From an uncultured Neomegalonema sp. (lineage in GTDB: Bacteria > Pseudomonadota > Alphaproteobacteria > Rhodobacterales > Rhodobacteraceae), in contig CALFFK010000082.1 in assembly GCA_937957975.1 (NCBI GenBank), forward strand, positions 1-50,567: a DNA stretch of 50,567 bases. Reading direction: 5' to 3'. Shown piece after piece: positions 7,652 through 15,700 of the stretch. A program made the position numbers and the translations under genes. How positions within the stretch are numbered: the stretch's first letter is position 1; each line of letters starts with the position of its first letter. The notes below the pieces were generated by a model that worked only from the letters and a program-made list of their open reading frames with translations, searched no databases and was not told the origin of the DNA.

Positions 7652-9394
7652 ATGCAAATCGAACGCCATGACACCGACATCCTCATCCTCGGCTCCGGCG
7701 GAGCGGGCCTCTTCGCGGCGCTCCATGCCCAGAAGGCTGCGCCCGACGCGAAAGTGACCATTGCGGTCAAGGGTCTCATCGGCAAATGCGGGTGCACGCG
7801 CATGGTGCAGGGCGGCTATAACGTAGCGCTGGGTCATGGCGACTCTGTCGAGCGGCATTTCATGGATACGATCAAGGGCGGCAAATGGCTGCCCGATCAG
7901 GACATGGCGTGGAAGCTGTGCGAACAAGCCGTCGTTCGCGTTCGCGAGCTGGAAAACGAGATCGGCTGCTTCTTTGATCGCAACCCCGACGGCTCCGTCC
8001 ACCAAAAGGCTTTTGCGGGCCAAACCTATGATCGCACCGTCCACAAGGGCGACCTGACCGGCATAGAGATCATCAACCGTCTGATGGAGCAGGTCATCTC
8101 TCGTCCCGTCGAGCGGCTACAGGAACACCGCGCCCTTGGTCTGATCCCGGCAAAGGATGGGTCCGGCATCTCCGGCGTCCTTTTCATCGACATGCGAACC
8201 GGCGGTTTCCGCTTTGTGCGCGCCAAAACCGTATTGATGGCCACGGGCGGCGGTCCAACCATGTACAAATACCACACCCCCTCCGGTGACAAGACAATGG
8301 ACGGCCTCGCCATGGCCCTGCGTGCGGGCCTGCCCCTGCGTGATATGGAGATGGTGCAGTTCCACCCGACGGGCCTGCTCGCCGGGGAAGACACCCGGAT
8401 GACCGGCACGGTGCTGGAGGAAGGGCTGCGCGGCGCTGGTGGCCACTTGCTGAACGGTGCTGAACAACGCTTTATGTATGATTATGATGAGCGCGGTGAG
8501 CGCGCGACCCGCGATATCGTCAGCCGCGCGATCTATGCCGAGATGCGCAAATCCAACGCCTCTCCCAAAGGCGGCGTTTACATCTCCATGGCCCATCTGG
8601 GGCCGGACCATGTGGCGCAGAAGTTCAAGGGCATGGTCAAGCGCTGCGCCGATTGCGGCTTTGATCTGGCGGGTGGCAAGGTCGAGGTCGTCCCGACAGC
8701 GCATTATCACATGGGCGGCGTTGTCGTGGACCCGGAAACCCGCACCGCCATGCCCGGTCTTTATGTCGCCGGGGAAGACGCAGGCGGTGCGCATGGCTCG
8801 AACCGCCTGGGTGGAAACGGCGTCGCCAATTCTACTGTCTATGGTGGCGTCGCGGGCGATGTGATGGGGGCCGAGGCCAATGGCCCCCTGCGCGACCCGG
8901 ACGAAACAATTCTGGATGCCGAAATCGCCCGTGCATCGCACCCTTTCGCGAAAAAACCAGCCAACATCCATACCCTTCGCACTGCCTTGCAGGAGGCTAT
9001 GTGGGAAGGTGCCGGCGTACTGCGAACCGGGGCCGGATTGGAGCGCGCAACCACTCGCGTCCATGAGATCGGCGCGGAACTCATGGAAACCGGCGTCGAT
9101 GATACAACCCGCGCCTTTAATCTCACATGGCACGACTGGCTGAACATGCGCTCCCTCTGCGACATCTCCGAAGTCATCGCCAGGGCGGCATTGGCACGCG
9201 AAAACTCACGCGGCGCGCATTACCGCGAGGATTTCCCCGATGAAGGCGATATGGAAACTTCCTACTTCACCATCGCAACGCAAAAGGACGGCATCCTGAG
9301 CGTAGGCCGCGCCCCCGTCGCCTTCACCATCGTTCGCCCCGGTGAGACGGTGCTGCCCGAAGGCGAACCGGAAACGATGGTCGCGGCGGAGTGA
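7652..9394 (+). CDS. SDH/fumarate reductase-like flavoprotein subunit with altered FAD and substrate residues
   Basis: A 580-residue homologue of SdhA/FrdA/NadB. It shows the N-terminal dinucleotide-binding GSGGAGL (14-20), HPTG with His238, the catalytic-region Arg287 in RDIVSRAI, HYHMGG with His351, and SNRLGGN with Arg385. Two positions differ from SdhA/FrdA. The segment normally S-H-T-x-x-A-x-G-G, whose His is covalently linked to FAD, reads G-C-T-R-M-V-Q-G-G, with Cys48. The TEGCRGEGG motif, whose Thr contacts the substrate, reads EEGLRGAGG, with Glu256. FAD is therefore probably not His-linked, and the substrate may not be plain succinate or fumarate (inference). GGAGG lies just upstream of the ATG. 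It likely completes the B-D-C-A complex. L-aspartate oxidase is the main alternative label, but the adjacent membrane anchors argue against it. Confidence 0.85.
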   Translation: MQIERHDTDILILGSGGAGLFAALHAQKAAPDAKVTIAVKGLIGKCGCTRMVQGGYNVALGHGDSVERHFMDTIKGGKWLPDQDMAWKLCEQAVVRVRELENEIGCFFDRNPDGSVHQKAFAGQTYDRTVHKGDLTGIEIINRLMEQVISRPVERLQEHRALGLIPAKDGSGISGVLFIDMRTGGFRFVRAKTVLMATGGGPTMYKYHTPSGDKTMDGLAMALRAGLPLRDMEMVQFHPTGLLAGEDTRMTGTVLEEGLRGAGGHLLNGAEQRFMYDYDERGERATRDIVSRAIYAEMRKSNASPKGGVYISMAHLGPDHVAQKFKGMVKRCADCGFDLAGGKVEVVPTAHYHMGGVVVDPETRTAMPGLYVAGEDAGGAHGSNRLGGNGVANSTVYGGVAGDVMGAEANGPLRDPDETILDAEIARASHPFAKKPANIHTLRTALQEAMWEGAGVLRTGAGLERATTRVHEIGAELMETGVDDTTRAFNLTWHDWLNMRSLCDISEVIARAALARENSRGAHYREDFPDEGDMETSYFTIATQKDGILSVGRAPVAFTIVRPGETVLPEGEPETMVAAE

Positions 9395-9538
9395 TAAGGT
9401 ACCACAGGAACCAACCATGCCCCCGCCTTATCCGCTTTAAAAGTCCCTCTGCGACATCATGCCAAAATCACCGCGCTTTGCGAATCTTTTGACGCCGTGC
9501 GAGGGTGCGCCGCAACGTGATCTTTGGGAGAGACGACC

Positions 9539-10327
9539 ATGATAAAGCTTATAAAAATGGCTGCTGCGGTCCTTGGGCTGGTGGCGATCACCGGCACGGC
9601 GGCACAGGCGCATGAAACCTCCGCACTGAAAGACATCCTCAATAGCGGTACGCTGAAGGTCGGCACGACGGGCGACTGGAACCCCATGACCATGAAGAAT
9701 GTCGCAACCAACGGATACACCGGCTACGACATCGACGTGATGACCGAATTGGCCAAGGATCTCGGCGTCGAAGTCGAATTTGTGCCAACGGACTGGAAAA
9801 CACTCGTCAACGGCGTGACCTCTGGCAAATACCACATCACCGGCTCTGCCTCCATCTCCCCTGCCCGCGCGAAAGCTGCCGGATATTCCTCCAGTTACTT
9901 TTCGCTGGCCACCGTGCCGCTGGTGCTGGCTAAAAACGCCGACAAATACAAGGATTGGAGCGACCTGAACAAACCCGGCGTAACCGTCGCTGCAACACTC
10001 GGCACGACGCAGGAACAACAGGTCAAAAACTTCTTCCCCGACGCCAAACACCAGATCGTCGAAGCCCCTGCGCGTGACTTTCAGGAAGTGCTGTCCGGGC
10101 GCGCCGACGCGCATATCACGTCGAATGTCGAGGCCAGCAAGCTTATCGAGAAATATTCGCAAATGCGCATTGTGCCGGTTTCTGCACCGAAAGCCCCAAC
10201 CCCCATCGCCATGTTGCTTCCACAGGCCGATCAGGTCTGGATCAACTATGTGAATACGTGGATCACACTTAAACAGGAACGCGGTTTCTTTACGGAACTC
10301 GGACGTAAATGGAAACTGTCGAACTGA
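9539..10327 (+). CDS. Periplasmic binding-protein fold, cyclohexadienyl dehydratase (PheC)-like
   Basis: A 262-residue family 3 solute-binding protein with a clear Sec signal (cleavage predicted after AAQA, residue 24). The pattern TLKVGTTGDWNPM, GYTGYDIDV, VPTDWKTLVNG and NKPGVTVAATLGTT follows periplasmic cyclohexadienyl/arogenate dehydratases, which evolved from amino-acid-binding proteins. Glu198 in ITSNVEAS aligns with the catalytic Glu of the P. aeruginosa enzyme (TDAIEA), as far as alignment by eye allows. No ABC permease or ATPase gene lies nearby, which fits an enzyme or a free-standing receptor rather than a transport subunit. The start is the ATG with GGGAGAG 6-8 nt upstream; an in-frame TTG at 9524 is less likely. 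It may instead bind a carboxylate for the neighbouring SDH-like complex. Confidence 0.72.
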   Translation: MIKLIKMAAAVLGLVAITGTAAQAHETSALKDILNSGTLKVGTTGDWNPMTMKNVATNGYTGYDIDVMTELAKDLGVEVEFVPTDWKTLVNGVTSGKYHITGSASISPARAKAAGYSSSYFSLATVPLVLAKNADKYKDWSDLNKPGVTVAATLGTTQEQQVKNFFPDAKHQIVEAPARDFQEVLSGRADAHITSNVEASKLIEKYSQMRIVPVSAPKAPTPIAMLLPQADQVWINYVNTWITLKQERGFFTELGRKWKLSN

Positions 10328-10343
10328 CCGGACCATACCAGCC

Positions 10344-10994
10344 ATGCTGATCCTCTATGCTGAACCTGTAAGCCTTTATTGCGCGAAACTGCGATTGCTG
10401 CTTCGTCACAAGGGTTTGGACTGGCGGGAGGTAACACCACCGGGCGGGTATGGCTCTGATGAATTCAGGCGCATGGTGCCATCGGGTACCCTGCCCGCAT
10501 TGGACGATTCCGGTATAATGCTTGGGGATTCCGAGGCTATCGCAGAATATCTCAACGAGAAATTCCCCACCCCTCCGATGTTACCGACCGATCTCGTTGG
10601 GCGGGCGCGAGCCAGGGAATTATCGCGGTTTCACGACACACGGCTGGAGCCTGAAGTTCGCGCCCTCTTCAGTCAGGTCGATCCATCGAAGCGTGACCCA
10701 AACGTCATCACCGCGCGGGCAAAAACCATTTCAACACGCCTGTCGCAGCTCATACGATTGGTGGATCACAGGGGACAGGATTCACCAATATCCCTCGAAT
10801 TGGGTGATTGCGGTTTCGCGGTAACATTCGCCTGGATCGACCACCTTGATCCAGTGCTGACGCTCGACATTGACTGGCCGGGACCAGTTCGCGCGTATCG
10901 GGCCGCCATCGAAAAAATCCCTGCTGTACGCGATTCACTGGCGGCATACCGACCTGCGCAAGGGGGGTGGATCGCGGGAAAACTGGCCTCGTAA
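10344..10994 (+). CDS. Glutathione S-transferase family protein
   Basis: A 216-residue protein with an N-terminal thioredoxin-like GST domain (MLILYAEPVSLYCAKLRLLL, then PSGTLPALDD and GDSEAIAEYL, where the Pro and the Asp-Ser-Glu contact glutathione) and an all-helical C-terminal domain from about residue 85. S10 or C13 of the SxxC-like stretch would sit at the active site. It follows the PheC-like gene by 16 bp and probably belongs to the same transcript. Substrate unknown. Its stop codon lies 1 bp from the stop of mltG on the other strand, with no room for a terminator. Confidence 0.8.
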   Translation: MLILYAEPVSLYCAKLRLLLRHKGLDWREVTPPGGYGSDEFRRMVPSGTLPALDDSGIMLGDSEAIAEYLNEKFPTPPMLPTDLVGRARARELSRFHDTRLEPEVRALFSQVDPSKRDPNVITARAKTISTRLSQLIRLVDHRGQDSPISLELGDCGFAVTFAWIDHLDPVLTLDIDWPGPVRAYRAAIEKIPAVRDSLAAYRPAQGGWIAGKLAS

Positions 10995-10995
10995 T

Positions 10996-11976
10996 TCAGT
11001 TTGCCTGTTCCGCTTCAATCTTGCGCCATTTGCGGACGTTGCGATTATGCTCCGCCAATGTCGGGGCAAAGGCATGACCGCCCGTACCATCTGCAACGAA
11101 ATAGAAATCCCTCGTGGCGGCAGGATTAAGCACTGCTTCTATCGCCGCCCTTCCGGGGTGGGCAATGGCCGTTGGGGGCAAGCCTTTGATGATATACGTA
11201 TTATAGGGGTTATCGTTTTTCAGGTCCGCCCGGCTGATAGGGCGATCCAGCCCTTTACCGCCCGCCACTCCATAGATCACGGTCGGGTCAGTTTGAAGGC
11301 GCATCCCCTTGCGCAAGCGATTGACGAAGACGCCGGCAACCCGCGCCCGCTCGGAAGAAACACCCGTTTCCTTTTCGACGATAGAGGCCAGTATCATCGC
11401 CTCCCGCTTTGTATCAAAGGGCAGGTTATCGGCGCGTGCGTCCCACAATTCATCAATGATCGCGGTCTGCGCGGCGCGCATTCGGGCGATAATAGCCCCG
11501 CGCTCCTCGCCGGTCGTGAAGAAATAGGTTTCCGGCGCAAGCGACCCTTCCGGCGGGATCTCCCCGATTTCTCCGGTCAGTTTTTTTGTATCGTTAAGGA
11601 TTGCGATAATCTGAAGGCTGGTCAGCCCTTCAGGGATCGTCACGCGGCGTTCAATGGTTTTCCCGCTTTGCAACAAGGCCAGAATATCGGCCATCGAAGC
11701 GCGCGGAACGATCTCGTATTCGCCCGCCTTGAGGCTCCGCTCTGCCTGCTTCAACCGCGTGCCAAACCGAAAGATGTCGGCGCTCTCGATGGCCCCTGCA
11801 TTCTCCAACCGCTTCGCGATAGCATTGAGGCCCGACCCCGCAGGAATCCCAATTTCCAGTGCAGTGGTCGCAGGGCCAGGTGCCTCAAATTTCTGCTGGC
11901 CATAGTAGAACAGCGCCCCGACAGTAATAGCCGCGAGCAACGTGAGCGAGAACAGCAGGGAAAGAAAACGGCGCAT
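10996..11976 (-). CDS. mltG: Endolytic murein transglycosylase MltG
   Basis: A 326-residue YceG/MltG homologue. It has one N-terminal membrane helix (about residues 5-27), a LysM-like region (IGIPAGSGLNAIAKRLENAG) and the catalytic domain with ILASIVEKETG, whose second Glu matches the catalytic residue of E. coli MltG, followed by RLRKGMRLQTDPTVIYG and IAHPGRAAIEAVLNP. It cleaves nascent glycan strands at the inner membrane and sets strand length. It starts 7 bp after the fabF stop without a clear Shine-Dalgarno, so translation is probably coupled to fabF. The fab-mltG linkage is common in alphaproteobacteria. Confidence 0.93.
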   Translation of the reverse strand: MRRFLSLLFSLTLLAAITVGALFYYGQQKFEAPGPATTALEIGIPAGSGLNAIAKRLENAGAIESADIFRFGTRLKQAERSLKAGEYEIVPRASMADILALLQSGKTIERRVTIPEGLTSLQIIAILNDTKKLTGEIGEIPPEGSLAPETYFFTTGEERGAIIARMRAAQTAIIDELWDARADNLPFDTKREAMILASIVEKETGVSSERARVAGVFVNRLRKGMRLQTDPTVIYGVAGGKGLDRPISRADLKNDNPYNTYIIKGLPPTAIAHPGRAAIEAVLNPAATRDFYFVADGTGGHAFAPTLAEHNRNVRKWRKIEAEQAN

Positions 11977-11983
11977 GATGGCG

Positions 11984-13246
11984 TCAGGCGACCTGTTTCA
12001 GAACAAGCGACGCATTTGTACCACCAAAGCCGAAGGAGTTCGACAGCGCCGCCTTGATCGGCGTCTTCTTCGCGGCATTGGGTGCGAGGTCCAGCACCGT
12101 CTCGATTTCGAGGTTTTCGAGGTTGATCGTCGGCGGTGCAATCTGATCGCGAATTGCCAGTGTGGTAAAAATCGCTTCTACCGCTCCGGCGGCCCCCAAC
12201 AAATGACCAATGGACGATTTTGTTGAGGACATCACCTTGCCCTCTGCCGCATCACCCAACAGGCGCGTAACAGCGCGCAATTCGATTTCATCCCCCAACG
12301 GAGTAGATGTGCCATGGGCGTTGATATAGCCAATATCTTCCACTGAAATGCCCGCATCTTTTATTGCCGCACTCATCGACCGGAATCCGCCATCCCCATC
12401 CGACGCGGGCGCAGTGATGTGATAGGCATCACCAGACATCCCATAGCCTGCAACTTCAGCATATATTTTCGCCCCACGCGCCTTGGCGTGTTCGTATTCC
12501 TCCAGCACCACAACACCTGCGCCCTCGCCCATGACAAAGCCATCGCGCCCTGCATCATAAGGCCGGGATGCCCTTTCCGGGGTGTCGTTATAGCCAGTTG
12601 AGAGTGCTTTACAGGCGATAAACCCAACGATCCCAAGGCGACAGATGGCCGCTTCGGCTCCCCCTGCGACCATGACATCCGCATCACCGTATTTGATGAT
12701 CCGCGCGGCATCGCCAATGGCATGTGCACCTGTGGAACAGGCGGTGACAACCGCATGGTTCGGTCCCTTGAAGCCATGCCGGATCGCGACCTGCCCGGAG
12801 CAAAGATTAATAAGGCTACCGGGAATGAAAAACGGCGACACCTTGCGTGGGCCGCGTTCCTCAAGCTCGATTGCCGTGCGTGCAATGGAATCAAGCCCCC
12901 CAATGCCAGAGCCGATCATCACGCCCGTTCGCTCGCGACTCGTTTCGCTTTCGGGCATCCAGTCCGCATCCCGGATCGCCTGCTCGGCGGCGGTAATTGC
13001 ATAGAGAATAAAGTCATCAATCCGTCTTTGCTCGCGCGCTTCGGCCCAATCATCGGGATTAAATGTTCCGTCAGAGCCATCTCCGCGCGGAATTTCACAG
13101 GCGATACGGCATGAAAGGTCCGAGGCGTCGAACCGCGCAATCTGCGCCGCGCCAGATTTCCCCTCCAGCAAACGCGACCATGTTTCTTCGACCCCGCAGG
13201 CGAGTGGCGAAACCATGCCCATTCCGGTGATGACAACCCGTCTCAT
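11984..13246 (-). CDS. fabF: 3-oxoacyl-[acyl-carrier-protein] synthase II
   Basis: A 420-residue condensing enzyme that elongates acyl-ACP with malonyl-ACP. The Cys-His-His triad and Lys are visible: the nucleophile in VVTACSTGAHA, His in NAHGTSTPLGD, and Lys/His in SSTKSSIGHLLGAAGA. The frame is open 11 codons further upstream, but the start at 13246 (MRRVVITGMG) is chosen because GAGAGGAAG lies 6-8 nt before it and homologues start there. It follows acpP across a terminator-like hairpin, so its expression is probably lower than that of acpP, through partial read-through. Confidence 0.95.
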   Translation of the reverse strand: MRRVVITGMGMVSPLACGVEETWSRLLEGKSGAAQIARFDASDLSCRIACEIPRGDGSDGTFNPDDWAEAREQRRIDDFILYAITAAEQAIRDADWMPESETSRERTGVMIGSGIGGLDSIARTAIELEERGPRKVSPFFIPGSLINLCSGQVAIRHGFKGPNHAVVTACSTGAHAIGDAARIIKYGDADVMVAGGAEAAICRLGIVGFIACKALSTGYNDTPERASRPYDAGRDGFVMGEGAGVVVLEEYEHAKARGAKIYAEVAGYGMSGDAYHITAPASDGDGGFRSMSAAIKDAGISVEDIGYINAHGTSTPLGDEIELRAVTRLLGDAAEGKVMSSTKSSIGHLLGAAGAVEAIFTTLAIRDQIAPPTINLENLEIETVLDLAPNAAKKTPIKAALSNSFGFGGTNASLVLKQVA

Positions 13247-13311
13247 GCCCTGCTTCCTCTCAGAAATGCTATTCTGCAAATGATATGGCGCGCCCTTGCG
13301 CCGAAGTCAGC

Positions 13312-13349
13312 AAAAAGAAAGACGCCGCGCGGTAAGGCGGGCGTCTTTC
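13312..13349 (-). terminator. Terminator or attenuator between acpP and fabF
   Basis: A perfect 10-bp stem on the reverse strand (GAAAGACGCC 13349-13340 with GGCGTCTTTC 13326-13317) and a 13-nt loop are followed by five T (13316-13312). It lies after acpP and before fabF, so it probably sets the ratio of abundant ACP to FabF. Confidence 0.75.
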
Positions 13350-13377
13350 ACTCGTAATCAGTGATCCGAATCACGGA

Positions 13378-13617
13378 TCAGGCAGATGAGTTTGCCTTGA
13401 TGAAATCGACGGCATCGCCGACGGTCTGAATCTTCTCGGCGGCATCATCAGGGATTTCCACACCGAATTCTTCTTCGAACGCCATGACCAGCTCAACGGT
13501 GTCAAGGCTGTCTGCGCCGAGATCGTCGATGAAGCTTGCCTTCTCGGCAACCTTGCTTTCTTCGACGTTGAGGTAGTTCACGACGATTTTTTTCACGCGC
13601 TCGTTGACGTCGCTCAT
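13378..13617 (-). CDS. acpP: Acyl carrier protein
   Basis: A 79-residue acidic protein with the 4'-phosphopantetheine attachment motif [12 protein letters not shown] (Ser about residue 37) and the FIDDLG and [10 protein letters not shown] segments of type II ACP. It carries growing acyl chains for FabD, FabF and FabG. The frame is open 20 codons upstream, but MSDVNERV at 13617 is the standard ACP start. It has its own likely promoter and a terminator-like structure after it. Confidence 0.97.
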   Translation of the reverse strand: MSDVNERVKKIVVNYLNVEESKVAEKASFIDDLGADSLDTVELVMAFEEEFGVEIPDDAAEKIQTVGDAVDFIKANSSA

Positions 13618-13711
13618 TCCATATTCCTTCGCATAGTCGGGCGACATTCTCGCCGCAGAAGTTCGGGCATCGCCCACCAGATACCGTTCGGGATGCTACC
13701 CGATCGGCGCG

Positions 13712-13739
13712 TCCATAGCACACGCATGAAGTATTTCAA
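13712..13739 (-). promoter_or_regulatory. Candidate acpP promoter
   Basis: On the reverse strand, TTGAAA (13739-13734) and TATGGA (13717-13712) are 16 bp apart, about 95 bp before acpP. The -35 part lies inside a long palindrome (13723-13760). Found by pattern only. Confidence 0.4.
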
Positions 13740-13760
13740 ACTGTGTTTGACCTTCATGCG
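13723..13760. repeat. 38-bp interrupted palindrome between fabG and acpP
   Basis: Outer arms CGCATGAAG (13723-13731) and CTTCATGCG (13752-13760) are perfectly complementary; inside them TCAAAC (13736-13741) and GTTTGA (13745-13750) are complementary around TGT. There is no T-run. It could fold as a hairpin ending fabG transcripts or serve as an operator over the acpP promoter. Confidence 0.6.
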
Positions 13761-13778
13761 CGGCGAGTCATCATGATT

Positions 13779-14516
13779 TCAGATCATCGCCATCCCGCCA
13801 TTCACATGGAGAGTCTGACCGGTCACATAACCCGCTTCGTCTGATGCCAGATAGGAAACGGCGGCGGCCACATCAACCGGGTCGCCCAGTTTTCCCAATG
13901 GAACGCTTTGCAAAATTCGCTCTTTCTGCTGATCCGTCAAGTCATCAGTCATAGGGGTGGCAATAAAACCGGGGGCAATTGAATTAACCGTGATGCCCCG
14001 GCTCGCAACTTCCTGCGCCAGCGATTTCGACATGCCGACAACTCCCGCCTTGGAGGCGCAGTAATTGCCCTGCCCCGGATTTCCGGTTGTGCCAACGACG
14101 GAAGTAATATTCACGATCCGCCCGAAACGACGTTTCATCATCCCGCGCAAACTGGCACGGCACAGGCGGAAAGTGGCCGTCAGATTCACGGCAATCACCG
14201 CATCCCATTCATCATCTTTCATCCGCATGAACAGGTTGTCACGGGTGATACCCGCATTATTGACCAGAATATCAAGACCTTCCATCGTGGCTTCGACACT
14301 CTTCGGCAAAGCGTCAACGGCCTCCATGTCCGACAGATTGCAGGGATGCACCGAAGCGCGGTCCCCAAGCCGGTCACGCAATTCTTCCAGCGGGCCGGTT
14401 CGCGTGCCAGAGAGGGCAACGGTTGCACCCTGCGCGTGCAGATTTTCTGCAATCGCCCCGCCGATGCCGCCCGATGCGCCTGTGATAAGAGCCTTTTTTC
14501 CTTCGAGGGAGAACAT
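13779..14516 (-). CDS. fabG: 3-oxoacyl-[acyl-carrier-protein] reductase
   Basis: A 245-residue short-chain dehydrogenase/reductase. It has the nucleotide-binding TGASGGIGG, the NNAG motif, catalytic Ser in NITSVVGT and the YxxxK pair in YCASK, with the usual FabG ending TGQTLHVNGGMAMI. It reduces 3-oxoacyl-ACP with NADPH. Its place between fabD and acpP separates it from the acetoacetyl-CoA reductase at 28.7-29.4 kb, which is the same fold. The start at 14516 has AAGGAA 7-8 nt upstream and matches the family; the frame is open 20 codons further. Confidence 0.95.
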   Translation of the reverse strand: MFSLEGKKALITGASGGIGGAIAENLHAQGATVALSGTRTGPLEELRDRLGDRASVHPCNLSDMEAVDALPKSVEATMEGLDILVNNAGITRDNLFMRMKDDEWDAVIAVNLTATFRLCRASLRGMMKRRFGRIVNITSVVGTTGNPGQGNYCASKAGVVGMSKSLAQEVASRGITVNSIAPGFIATPMTDDLTDQQKERILQSVPLGKLGDPVDVAAAVSYLASDEAGYVTGQTLHVNGGMAMI

Positions 14517-14645
14517 GGCGTGGTTCCTTGTAATCATTCTTGCCACATCACCCCGCCGCATGACAGCAGGGTCCATCTTCCGGCTACTCCGTCGGAGCGA
14601 GTGCCGAAGATGAATACCGTGACCAGGCCACAGTATGACAGCGTC

Positions 14646-15590
14646 TTAGGTATCGAGAGAAGAGAGAAATCCGTCTATATCATCCGGCGACCCGATGCTC
14701 GACCCGATCACTGCCCGGTCAATCCGCTTGGCCAACCCGCCCAACACCTTGCCAGCGCCAAGTTCGACCAGTTCGGTCACGCCCTGCCCCGCCATCCACT
14801 CGACACTCTCGCGCCAGCGGACAGAGCCTGTAACCTGCTTCACCAGCAAATCACGGATGATGCCGGGGTCCGTTTCGGCCTGCGCACTCACATTCGCCAC
14901 AAGAGCAGGGGACGGCGCAGCAATCGCCGTATCGGCCAGCGCCTCCCGCATCCGCTCGGCGGCAGGGGCCATCATCGCGCAATGGAAAGGCGCAGAAACC
15001 GGCAGCAACATCGCCCGCTTCGCCCCTTTTTCCTTTGCGATGGGCAACGCCCGCTCAACAGCGGCTTTAGCGCCCGACACAACCACTTGCCCTGGTGCAT
15101 TATCGTTCGCGGCCTCGCAAACTTCTCCCTCGGCGGCGGCTTCGGCCACAGCGCGCACAGCATCAAGATCAAGCCCAAGAATCGCCGCCATGGCCCCCTG
15201 CCCCACCGGCACCGCCTCCTGCATCGCCGTACCGCGCAGACGCAGCAACCGCGCGGTATCCGCAAGGGCCAGCGACCCGGCAGCGGTCAATGCGGAATAT
15301 TCCCCAAGTGAATGACCCGCCACGAACTGCGCCCGATCCGCCAGCACAAAACCGCCCTCGGCCTCCAGCACTCTTGCCACCGCGACGGAAACTGCCATCA
15401 GCGCGGGTTGCGCGTTTGCGGTCAGGGTCAGCGCATCGCCATCATCGCCCCAGATCACGCCCGACAGGCTCTCGCCCAGCGCCTCGTCCACCTCATCGAA
15501 AACTGCCTTGGCGACCGCATAGCGATCCGCAAGATCACGGCCCATGCCAAGGGCTTGTGATCCCTGACCGGGAAAGACGAATGCACGCAT
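14646..15590 (-). CDS. fabD: Malonyl-CoA:ACP transacylase
   Basis: A 314-residue acyltransferase. N-terminal FVFPGQGSQALGMG, the nucleophile in GHSLGEYSAL, Arg in LRLRGTAMQEAVPVG and the catalytic His in SAPFHCAMM are all present. It loads malonyl groups on ACP. The start at 15590 is preferred over an upstream in-frame codon because GGGGAG lies 6 nt before it. It is the first gene of the reverse fab cluster, 129 bp ahead of fabG. Confidence 0.95.
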   Translation of the reverse strand: MRAFVFPGQGSQALGMGRDLADRYAVAKAVFDEVDEALGESLSGVIWGDDGDALTLTANAQPALMAVSVAVARVLEAEGGFVLADRAQFVAGHSLGEYSALTAAGSLALADTARLLRLRGTAMQEAVPVGQGAMAAILGLDLDAVRAVAEAAAEGEVCEAANDNAPGQVVVSGAKAAVERALPIAKEKGAKRAMLLPVSAPFHCAMMAPAAERMREALADTAIAAPSPALVANVSAQAETDPGIIRDLLVKQVTGSVRWRESVEWMAGQGVTELVELGAGKVLGGLAKRIDRAVIGSSIGSPDDIDGFLSSLDT

Positions 15591-15620
15591 GGAAGGCTCC
15601 CCTCGTAAAGACTGCGTGAC

Positions 15621-15648
15621 CAGATACGGACCCACGGCTGATTGTCAA
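15621..15648 (-). promoter_or_regulatory. Candidate fabD promoter
   Basis: Reverse-strand TTGACA (15648-15643, a perfect -35) and TATCTG (15626-15621) are separated by 16 bp, about 30 bp before the fabD start. Pattern match only. Confidence 0.5.
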
Positions 15649-15700
15649 CCGAGTGGGATACGACGTAGAACTGAAACATCCACTGACCGGAGCCAAACCC

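Noticed and set aside
7652..9394. L-aspartate oxidase (nadB)
   Set aside because: The protein shares fold and motifs, but it lies in a cluster with an iron-sulphur subunit and two heme-anchor subunits, which NadB does not need.
10870..12057. 395-codon forward open frame across mltG
   Set aside because: It is antisense to a well-conserved mltG and gives an Arg-rich sequence with no recognisable motif.
13744..13778. Intrinsic terminator of fabG
   Set aside because: The palindrome nearby has no T-run on the reverse strand, so it is reported as a palindrome and not as a terminator.
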